A stretch of DNA of 64,000 nucleotides from contig NZ_AP022603.1 of assembly GCF_010726955.1 (NCBI RefSeq), positions 2,170,001-2,234,000 on the forward strand. The letters run 5' to 3'. The DNA is from Mycolicibacterium fallax. Its GTDB lineage: Bacteria; Actinomycetota; Actinomycetes; Mycobacteriales; Mycobacteriaceae. The notes under the pieces were generated by a model. The model did no database searches. It worked only from the letters and a program-made list of their open reading frames with translations, and was not told the origin of the DNA. Below, in pieces: positions 58,079-64,000 of this stretch (position 1 is the stretch's first letter; each line of letters opens with the position of its first letter). A program made the translations under genes and the position numbers.

Positions 58079-59263
58079 TCAGATGTTGGGCACGCCCAGC
58101 GCGCGGGTGAAGCCCTCCGGGATCAGGATGTCCTCGGCGGACAGCTCGTGGATGGAACTGCGGCCCAGACCCATCAGCGCGGAGTCGATGCCACCGCGCA
58201 GGATGTCGAGCACGTTCTCCACGCCGGTCTGCCCGCCCGCGGCCAGGCCCCACAGGTAGGCCCGGCCGATCATCACCGCGCGCGCCCCCAGCGCGACCGA
58301 CTTGACCACGTCGCTGCCGCGGCGGATGCCACCGTCGAGCAGCACCTCGACCTCGTCGCCGACCGCGTCGGCAATCGCCGGCAGGCAGCGGATCGAGGCC
58401 GGTGTGCCGTCCAGGTTGTTGCCGCCGTGGTTGGACACCGAAATGGCCGAAACCCCGGCATCCACAGCACGTTTGGCGTCGTCAACGCGGACGATGCCCT
58501 TGAGCATGAACGGGCCGCCCCACAGCTCCCGCAGCCAGGCGATGTCCTCCCAGGTGGGCGGCGGGGTGCCCATCCATTCGCCGTAGGCCTGGAAGAACGG
58601 CGGACCCGGCTCACCGCGTCCGCCCTGGTTGGGCACCCGCAGGTTCGGCGGTCGCAGGGTCTTGGCCCATTGCAGGAACCAGCCCGGCCGGCTCAGCCCC
58701 TCGGGCATCATCTTGGCGATGGTCTTGAGGTCCATCTGCTCGGGGATCTGCGGGCTGCCCCAGTCCCGGCCGTGCGAGAAGCTCCAGTCGGTCGTCACGA
58801 TCAGGCCGACCGCACCGGCCTCCTTGGCGCGCTGAGCCCGGGCGGCGATCGCCGCGCGATCCCCCAGCCAGTAGATCTGGAAGAAGATCTTGCCGTTGAC
58901 GGCGACGACCTCCTCGATCGGCTTGCTGGCGAACGAGGACAGCCCCATCGCGGTGCCGCGGGCCGCAGCGGCGCGGGCAACGGCCACCTCACCGTCGGGA
59001 TCGACCGCCTGAACCCCGGTCGGCGAGATGATGACCGGCATCGAAATCTCTTGGCCCATAACGGTGGTCGCCATGTCGCGCTTCTCCGGCGCGCCGATGA
59101 CATGCGGCGCGAACCCGAGTTCGCCGAAGGACTCGACATTGTCGGCGACGGTCAGCCCCTTCTCGCTCGCCGAGATCAGCGAGGAGTAGACCGACTTGGG
59201 CAGCCGCTTCTTCGCCCGCTGTTGGGCGATCGCGACCGTCTCGAACCAGGTGTTGCGTGGCAT
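58079..59263 (-). CDS. mftD: Mycofactocin FMN-dependent dehydrogenase
   Basis: MftD oxidises AHDP to the alpha-keto form, premycofactocin. The 394-residue protein is of the alpha-hydroxyacid dehydrogenase (LldD-like) family, with AARGTAMGLSSFASKPIEEV, the VSNHGGNNLD segment with catalytic His and FMN-phosphate residues GGIRRGSDVVKS and GRAYLWGLAAGG. Its start MPRNTWFETVAIAQQRAKKR fits the family. mftC stops three bases earlier. Confidence 0.94.
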   Translation of the reverse strand: MPRNTWFETVAIAQQRAKKRLPKSVYSSLISASEKGLTVADNVESFGELGFAPHVIGAPEKRDMATTVMGQEISMPVIISPTGVQAVDPDGEVAVARAAAARGTAMGLSSFASKPIEEVVAVNGKIFFQIYWLGDRAAIAARAQRAKEAGAVGLIVTTDWSFSHGRDWGSPQIPEQMDLKTIAKMMPEGLSRPGWFLQWAKTLRPPNLRVPNQGGRGEPGPPFFQAYGEWMGTPPPTWEDIAWLRELWGGPFMLKGIVRVDDAKRAVDAGVSAISVSNHGGNNLDGTPASIRCLPAIADAVGDEVEVLLDGGIRRGSDVVKSVALGARAVMIGRAYLWGLAAGGQTGVENVLDILRGGIDSALMGLGRSSIHELSAEDILIPEGFTRALGVPNI

Positions 59264-59266
59264 TGC

Positions 59267-60457
59267 TCAGACCGGGCTTTCGTTGCAGAACTTCTTCGGC
59301 GGAGTTGTCAGGAGCTTCAACGGGATCGGGCCCGCGGGGGTGCCGCGGCCGCCGGACCGGGAGTGGTCGATGTGCGAGCGCGGCTTGTCCCGGTCGCCGG
59401 CCAGCGCCGACTCCCCGTGGCCGACAACGCATTCGGGATCCGGGCCGTCCATCGGCAGGCCGGTGAAGAACTTCGCGGCCATGCAGCCGCCGCGGCAGGC
59501 GTCGTAGTGACCGCAGCTCCCGCAGGCGCCGGCCGACTGTGGTTCGCGCAGCTCACGGAACAGCTCCGCGTTCTTCCACACGTGGTCAAAACCGCCGTCG
59601 GACAACACGTTTCCGGCCAGGAACTTTTCGTGGATGGCGAACGGGCAGGCATAGACGTCGCCGACCGGATCGATCAGGCAGACCACCCGCCCGGCCCCGC
59701 ACAGGTTCAGCCCGGCCAGCGCACCGGGCTCGCCCAGCCCGGACAGGTGGAAGAACGAGTCACCGGTCAGCACCCCCTCGCCGTGCGCGACCAGCCAGTC
59801 GTAGAGGGTGACCTGCTGGGCGGCGGTGGGGTGCAGGTCGTCCCAGACGTCGGCGCCGCGGCCCGATGGGCGCAGCCGGGTGATCCGCAGGGTGGCGCCG
59901 AAGCTGTCGGCCAGCGCCTTGAAGTCGTCGAGTTGCTCGACGTTGTGCCGGGTCACCACCACCGAGATCTTCGCGTCGCGGAAGCCCGCATCGCGCAGGT
60001 TCTCCAGCGCCCGCACCGCCATCGCGAACGAGCCGGGCCCGCGCACCGCGTCGTTGATCTCGGCGGTCGCGCCGTCCAGTGAGATCTGGACGTCGACGTA
60101 ATCGCTGGCGGCCAGCCGGGCGGCGACCTCCGGGGTGATCCGAACTCCGTTGGTGGAAAACTTGACTCCGACCTGGTGGGCGGTCGCGTAGTCGACCAGT
60201 TCCCAGAAGTCCGAGCGCACGGTGGGCTCACCGCCGCCGATGTTGACGTAGAACACCTGCATCCGCTGCAACTCGTCGATGATCGACTTGCACTGCTCGG
60301 TGGTCAGCTCGCGCGGATCCCGCTTGCCCGAGGAGGACAGGCAGTGCACGCAGGACAGGTTGCAGGCGTAGGTGAGCTCCCAGGTCAGGCAGATGGGAGC
60401 GTCCAAGCCCAGCTCGAACTGATCGACGAGCCGGGGCACCGGGGCGACCGCGGTCAC
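59267..60457 (-). CDS. mftC: Mycofactocin radical SAM maturase
   Basis: MftC decarboxylates and cyclises the C-terminal Val-Tyr of MftA. The 396-residue protein has the CxxxCxxC cluster motif at Cys32, Cys36 and Cys39 (ACNLSCVHC) and a C-terminal SPASM region with many cysteines (ACGSCGHYDACRGGC) for extra clusters. It overlaps the mftB stop by four bases. All residues expected for activity are visible. Confidence 0.95.
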   Translation of the reverse strand: MTAVAPVPRLVDQFELGLDAPICLTWELTYACNLSCVHCLSSSGKRDPRELTTEQCKSIIDELQRMQVFYVNIGGGEPTVRSDFWELVDYATAHQVGVKFSTNGVRITPEVAARLAASDYVDVQISLDGATAEINDAVRGPGSFAMAVRALENLRDAGFRDAKISVVVTRHNVEQLDDFKALADSFGATLRITRLRPSGRGADVWDDLHPTAAQQVTLYDWLVAHGEGVLTGDSFFHLSGLGEPGALAGLNLCGAGRVVCLIDPVGDVYACPFAIHEKFLAGNVLSDGGFDHVWKNAELFRELREPQSAGACGSCGHYDACRGGCMAAKFFTGLPMDGPDPECVVGHGESALAGDRDKPRSHIDHSRSGGRGTPAGPIPLKLLTTPPKKFCNESPV

Positions 60458-60768
60458 GGATTCTCCTTCGGGACAATCATTCTGGAAGTGGCGAGCACGC
60501 TCAACGCGTGCAGGTAGGGCGCCCGGGCGTCGTCGTCGATGTCGACGGCGCGGCAGGCCGCGGCGACGTCGTCATGCTCGCCGAGCACCCGGACCAAATC
60601 GGCCACCGTGCGGTTTTTGAGGAAGGACAGCTTGCGGGTGCCGAAGTGGTAGAGCAGCGCGCCGAACGGCTCCGGGCGCACCGCGACCTGCGGGTGCAGG
60701 CGCCAGCCACGATCCGGGTCGAACGGCGGCGGCCGCCCGGTCCCGGCGGTGACTGGCGCCGCCGACAC
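60454..60768 (-). CDS. mftB: Mycofactocin RRE peptide chaperone
   Basis: MftB binds the MftA precursor through an RRE domain and delivers it to MftC. From the GTG at 60768, two bases after the mftA stop, the product has 104 residues, with GWRLHPQVAVRPEPFGALLY and FGTRKLSFLKNRTVADLVRV, typical of the family. An earlier GTG at 60786 inside mftA is a less likely start. Confidence 0.92.
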   Translation of the reverse strand: MSAAPVTAGTGRPPPFDPDRGWRLHPQVAVRPEPFGALLYHFGTRKLSFLKNRTVADLVRVLGEHDDVAAACRAVDIDDDARAPYLHALSVLATSRMIVPKENP

Positions 60769-60770
60769 GG

Positions 60771-60860
60771 TCAGTAGACCCCGCACATACCGTCGATGGA
60801 CACCTCTTCAACGAGGGCCTCGGCGACGAGCTCGGTGTCGACCTGCTGGTTTTCTGCCAT
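60771..60860 (-). CDS. mftA: Mycofactocin precursor peptide
   Basis: The 29-residue peptide starts [20 protein letters not shown] and ends SIDGMCGVY. The final Val-Tyr is the substrate of MftC and becomes the redox core; IDGMCGVY is the diagnostic C-terminus of all MftA peptides. The gene is too short for standard prediction but is certain from sequence and place. Confidence 0.96.
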   Translation of the reverse strand: MAENQQVDTELVAEALVEEVSIDGMCGVY

Positions 60861-60876
60861 CTGCTGCACCTTTCGT

Positions 60877-60896
60877 GATGTGGTCCTCGACACATC
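60877..60896. promoter_or_regulatory. Candidate MftR operator between mftR and mftA
   Basis: GATGTG-N8-CACATC is a perfect six-base-arm palindrome in the 91-base divergent region. A possible minus-strand -10, TATTCT (60911-60916), lies just upstream, so the palindrome would fall at the mftA transcription start. Its place fits repression by the adjacent TetR protein. Confidence 0.5.
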
Positions 60897-60951
60897 GGTC
60901 GGGCTCGGTAAGAATATGGCATCGAGTGCAGAAATGGAAGGTGGGATTTTC

Positions 60952-61551
60952 ATGACGACGGTTTCGGGCCCCCGGGCCGGCCGGCGGCCGTCGACCACCC
61001 ACGATCAGATCGCCGCCGTCGCGATCGAACTGTTCGGCGAACGCGGCTTCGACGCGGTCAGCGTCGACGACGTGGCCGCCGCCGCCGGCATCGCCCGGCG
61101 CACCCTGTTCCGCTACTACTCGTCGAAGAACGCCATCTGCTGGGGCGACTTCGACACCCACCTGGACCACCTGCGCGGCCTGCTGGCGAGCGCCGACCCC
61201 GCACTGTCGATGCGCGACGCGCTGCGCGCGGCGCTGCTGGACTTCAACGACTTCGGCGACACCGAGGCGCACCGGCACCGCCAGCGGATGCGGGTGATCC
61301 TGGAAACCGCCGAACTGCAGGCGTATTCGATGACGATGTACGCGGGCTGGCGCGCGGTCATCGCCGAGTTCGTGGCCCGCCGCCGCGGCGAGTCCGCCCG
61401 CGACCTCGCGCCGCAGACCATCGCCTGGACCATGCTCGGGGTGGCGCTGGCGGCCTACGAGCACTGGCTGGCCGACGAGTCGGTGGCGCTGCCGCAGGCT
61501 CTCGGCGCGGCGTTCGACCTGGCCGCACCCGGCGACCGCCCGCGGGTCTGA
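60952..61551 (+). CDS. mftR: Mycofactocin TetR-family regulator
   Basis: MftR represses the mft cluster and is relieved by long-chain acyl-CoA in M. smegmatis. The 199-residue product from ATG 60952 has a TetR domain: [40 protein letters not shown] and [17 protein letters not shown]. In-frame codons upstream are the intergenic region. It is divergent from mftA and convergent with the flavoprotein gene downstream. Confidence 0.93.
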   Translation: MTTVSGPRAGRRPSTTHDQIAAVAIELFGERGFDAVSVDDVAAAAGIARRTLFRYYSSKNAICWGDFDTHLDHLRGLLASADPALSMRDALRAALLDFNDFGDTEAHRHRQRMRVILETAELQAYSMTMYAGWRAVIAEFVARRRGESARDLAPQTIAWTMLGVALAAYEHWLADESVALPQALGAAFDLAAPGDRPRV

Positions 61552-61571
61552 GAGTCGGCCGCCGCGGGCGG

Positions 61572-62744
61572 CTACCCCAGCACGTCGGCGATTGGGGCGC
61601 CCGCGGCGATCTTGGCGCGCACCTTCATCACCTTGCCGGGCATTCCGCCGCCGACCACACCGACCACCATGCCGTCGCGCTCGTAGAAGGCCAGGAACTT
61701 ACGGCCGTCGTCTTCGACCAGATGCACGATGTCGTCGGCCTCGGGTTCACCCAGGCACTGGATCTTGACGTCGTACTGGTCGCTCCAGAAGTACGGCACC
61801 ACAACGGCTTCCGGGGCGTCGGAGCCCAGCAGCGCGGGCACCAGCACGCGCGCCTGCTCGGCGACGTTGCTCCAGTGCTCGACGCGCACCTGGTGGCCGG
61901 ACGCGTCACGCCAGGACGCCACATCCCCGAGCGCCCAGACGTGCGGCGCGCTGGTGCGGCCCACGTTGTCGCAGACGATGCCGTTGTCGACCTCGATGTC
62001 GGAGTCGGCCAGCCAGTCGGTGGCCGGGCGCGAGCCGATCCCGACCACGACCAGATCGGCCGCCACCTCGGTGCCGTCGGACAGCGTGACCCCGGCGACC
62101 CGGTCCTGGCCGGTCACTCCGGAAACCCCGGTGCCGGTGCGCACATCGACGCCCTCGGCGCGGTGCAGCCGACTGACCAGCCCGCCGATCTGGGTGCCCA
62201 GCACCGAGGCCAACGGCTCGGCCTGCGGCTCGACGAGCACGACCTCGACGCCAAGGGCGCGCAGGCTGGCGGCCACCTCGCAGCCGATGAAACCGGCGCC
62301 GACGATCACCGCGCGCCGCGCCGAACCGGCCTCGGCCCGCAGCTTGGCGCCCTCGTCGTAGTTGCGCAGCACGTGGATGCCGTCCAGCTCCGGGAACGAC
62401 GGGATCCGCTTGGGCACCACGCCGGTGGCGATGATCAGGTCGTCATAGCCCAGCGCGGCGCCGTCGGACAGCGCCACCGTCTTGGCCTTGACGTCGACCC
62501 CGGTCGCGGCGGCGCCGAGACGCAGGGTGATGTTCTGCTCGTCGTAGAAGGCCTGCGGCTTGAGCGTGACATCGATGTCGGGGTTGCGCAGCACCTCCTT
62601 GGACAGCGGCGGACGATCGTAGGGCAGATGCAACTCGTCGCTGACGATGGTGATCGGGCCGGCGTACTCCGCCCGACGCAGCTGCTCGGCGAGCCGGGTC
62701 GCACCCAGCCCACCGCCGACGATCACAGTTCCGATTTCGCTCAC
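61572..62744 (-). CDS. Ferredoxin reductase-like FAD/NAD(P) oxidoreductase
   Basis: The 390-residue flavoprotein has FAD motif VIVGGGLGATRLAEQLRR at the N-terminus, the NAD(P)-binding VIVGAGFIGCEVAASLRALG (about 145-165) and the reductase-type HVWALGDVASW (about 270). These match the rubredoxin/ferredoxin reductase class. M. tuberculosis has a homologue, Rv0688, beside its mft region. The GTG start at 62744 is used; the open frame upstream is unrelated. It could feed electrons to a P450 or Rieske system encoded elsewhere. Confidence 0.87.
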   Translation of the reverse strand: MSEIGTVIVGGGLGATRLAEQLRRAEYAGPITIVSDELHLPYDRPPLSKEVLRNPDIDVTLKPQAFYDEQNITLRLGAAATGVDVKAKTVALSDGAALGYDDLIIATGVVPKRIPSFPELDGIHVLRNYDEGAKLRAEAGSARRAVIVGAGFIGCEVAASLRALGVEVVLVEPQAEPLASVLGTQIGGLVSRLHRAEGVDVRTGTGVSGVTGQDRVAGVTLSDGTEVAADLVVVGIGSRPATDWLADSDIEVDNGIVCDNVGRTSAPHVWALGDVASWRDASGHQVRVEHWSNVAEQARVLVPALLGSDAPEAVVVPYFWSDQYDVKIQCLGEPEADDIVHLVEDDGRKFLAFYERDGMVVGVVGGGMPGKVMKVRAKIAAGAPIADVLG

Positions 62745-62779
62745 GCGTCCGTTAATACACGATGAACCCCGAGTACCGG

Positions 62780-63250
62780 TTATCCACCCTCGCCCGGATC
62801 GGCGGTCCGGGACCGGTCGATCAGATTGGTCAGCACCACGATCGATTCGCTGCGCTTGAGGTCGGCCCGGCTGCGGATGCGTTCCAGCGCGCTTTCCAGA
62901 TGCTGCATGTCCCGGGCCAGCACGTGCAGGATCGCGTCCGCGGTGCCGGTGACGGTGGCCGCGCTGAGCACCTCCGGAATGTCCTCCCAGGCCCGGCGCA
63001 GCTCCGCCGGAGCGATCGCACCCTGGCAGTACACCTGCACGTAGGCCTCGGTGTGCCAGCCCAGCGCGCTGCGGTCCACCACGGTGGTGAAGCCACGGAT
63101 CACCCCGAGGTCGAGCAGCCGATCGACCCGGCGCTTGACCGCGGGCGCCGACAGATTCACCCGCGCACCGATTTCGGCGAAGGTGGCCCGGGCGTTGTCG
63201 GTGAGCGCGGCCAGGATCTGCTCGTCGGTGGCGTCCAGCCGAGGCAACAC
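62780..63250 (-). CDS. Lrp/AsnC-family regulator
   Basis: The 156-residue protein has an N-terminal helix-turn-helix (LDATDEQILAALTDNARATF then VNLSAPAVKRRVDRLLDLGV) and a C-terminal RAM ligand domain (VTGTADAILHVLARDMQHLE). Such proteins sense amino acids. It is divergent from a dimethylargininase-type gene with a 122-base spacer, which suggests arginine-related control. The GTG start has GGAAGGGAG upstream. Confidence 0.9.
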   Translation of the reverse strand: MLPRLDATDEQILAALTDNARATFAEIGARVNLSAPAVKRRVDRLLDLGVIRGFTTVVDRSALGWHTEAYVQVYCQGAIAPAELRRAWEDIPEVLSAATVTGTADAILHVLARDMQHLESALERIRSRADLKRSESIVVLTNLIDRSRTADPGEGG

Positions 63251-63304
63251 GGCTCCCTTCCGGCCAAGGACGCAACAAAGCGCCCGCGAATTTGAATCGA
63301 CACA

Positions 63305-63365
63305 TTGTTTGCTGTTTGTACTCGCACTATATGGCGATTGCTTGCGTATTTCTCCGCCAATACGC
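63305..63365 (+). promoter_or_regulatory. Promoter and inverted repeat before the dimethylargininase-type gene
   Basis: TTGTTT (63305-63310) and TATATG (63328-63333) are 17 bases apart. Downstream, GCGTATT (63344-63350) and AATACGC (63359-63365) form a perfect seven-base-arm inverted repeat with an eight-base spacer, ending seven bases before the ATG. The repeat lies after the -10, where a repressor would block transcription; the divergent Lrp/AsnC protein is the likely binder. Confidence 0.55.
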
Positions 63366-63372
63366 TCGTTTC

Positions 63373-64000
63373 ATGACGATCCTTGATGTTTCGCCCGGGG
63401 TCTTCCGCGCCGCCCGCCCCCGGCACTACGTGATGGCGCCGCCCACCCACTTCGCCGTGACCTACGAGATCAACCCGTGGATGGACGCCAGCCGCGGGGT
63501 CGACCGCGCGCTGGCGCACCGGCAGTGGGACGCGCTGCGGCAGACCTACCTGAGCCTCGGGCACCGCGTCGAGGTGCTCGATGCGGTGCCCGGACTGCCG
63601 GACATGGTGTTCGCCGCCAATGGCGGCACCGTCATCGGCGGTACGGCCGTGCTGGCCCAGTTCAAGTTTGCCCAGCGGGCCGACGAGGCACTGGCGCACC
63701 GAGCCTGGATGACCGCCGCCGGCCACCGCCCGATCCCCACCACCGGCGTCAACGAGGGTCAGGGCGACCTGCTGACGGTGGGCTCGATGATCCTGGCGGG
63801 CACCGGATTTCGCACCGACCGGCACAGCCACGCCGAGATCGCCGCGATCACCGGGCTGCCGGTGATCAGCCTGCAGCTGGTCGATCCGCGGTTCTACCAC
63901 CTCGACGTCGCGCTGGCCGTGCTCGACGACCACACCATCGCCTACTTCCCGGCGGCCTTCGCCCCCGAATCCCGGCTGCTGCTGGCCGAGTTGTTCCCGG
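63373..64000 (+). CDS. Dimethylargininase / arginine deiminase-superfamily hydrolase, 3' end missing
   Basis: The visible 209 residues begin MTILDVSPGVFRAARPRHYV and show the amidinotransferase fold of dimethylarginine dimethylaminohydrolases: PDMVFAANGGTVIGG (about residues 75-89) and a catalytic His in FYHLDVALAVL (about 175). The catalytic Cys lies near the C-terminus and is outside the window. It hydrolyses methylated arginine or a related guanidino compound; substrate cannot be fixed from this part. It is divergent from an Lrp/AsnC regulator, as in M. tuberculosis Rv2323c/Rv2324. Confidence 0.85.
   Translation, partial: MTILDVSPGVFRAARPRHYVMAPPTHFAVTYEINPWMDASRGVDRALAHRQWDALRQTYLSLGHRVEVLDAVPGLPDMVFAANGGTVIGGTAVLAQFKFAQRADEALAHRAWMTAAGHRPIPTTGVNEGQGDLLTVGSMILAGTGFRTDRHSHAEIAAITGLPVISLQLVDPRFYHLDVALAVLDDHTIAYFPAAFAPESRLLLAELFP

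Noticed and set aside
61572..63305. A 577-codon frame for the flavoprotein
   Set aside because: The upstream part overlaps the Lrp gene out of frame; the FAD motif begins just after the GTG at 62744.

Overview
This GC-rich window carries the ribosomal-protein and housekeeping core of a mycobacterium. The gene set argues for a rapidly growing, Mycolicibacterium-like species rather than the M. tuberculosis complex: mycofactocin cluster, 13E12 repeat genes, TIGR00027-type methyltransferases, a DUF732 secreted protein, a HAMP adenylate cyclase, a Zur-type alternative ribosomal-protein operon, and an atsA/sulfatase-maturase pair between rpsQ and rplN. Species assignment is inference from gene content and order. 

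Layout. (1) 1-4.3 kb: alpha operon on the minus strand, infA-rpmJ-rpsM-rpsK-rpsD-rpoA-rplQ-truA (truA cut by the window edge). (2) 4.4-14 kb, plus strand: NfeD/flotillin membrane pair, a broken 13E12 repeat, rmlB-rmlC (dTDP-rhamnose), and the valine-catabolic operon mmsA-fadE-mmsB behind a large palindrome. (3) 14-17.2 kb, minus strand: secY-adk-map-marR. (4) 17.4-24.1 kb: three tandem SAM methyltransferases, sppA, a DUF732 secreted protein and a membrane adenylate cyclase that ends at a terminator facing the spc operon. (5) 24.2-28.7 kb, minus strand: rplN-rplX-rplE-rpsN-rpsH-rplF-rplR-rpsE-rpmD-rplO with its own promoter. (6) 28.7-44.0 kb: an accessory region splitting the S10 operon from the spc operon. 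It holds an intact 13E12 copy, a PPOX-fold protein, the zinc-sparing paralogues of S18, L33 and L28, a divergent CobW/Mrf-like gene coupled to a WhiB gene with two Zur-like boxes between, a formylglycine-generating enzyme, a small secreted protein, an arylsulfatase, and a four-gene operon resembling a polysaccharide synthase (BcsB-like protein, polytopic protein, GT2 synthase, GT-C-like enzyme). (7) 44.1-49.8 kb: S10 operon rpsJ to rpsQ. (8) 49.8-54.4 kb: DUF4442-type protein, lipoprotein carboxylesterase, TetR and an MFS exporter. (9) 54.4-61.6 kb: complete mycofactocin locus mftR / mftA-B-C-D-E-F-G. (10) 61.6-64 kb: ferredoxin-reductase-like flavoprotein, Lrp/AsnC regulator and the start of a dimethylargininase-type gene.

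How it works together. Most of the window builds the ribosome and its protein-export gate. The accessory genes add zinc-starvation remodelling of ribosomes (Zur boxes), a redox cofactor pathway (mycofactocin), valine breakdown, rhamnose precursor supply for the cell wall, and a probable surface-glycan synthase. The most promising under-described items are the BcsA/BcsB-like operon with its direct-repeat promoter, the Zur-controlled mrf-whiB pair, and the SOS-boxed 13E12 duplication. No CRISPR array, tRNA or rRNA was found.
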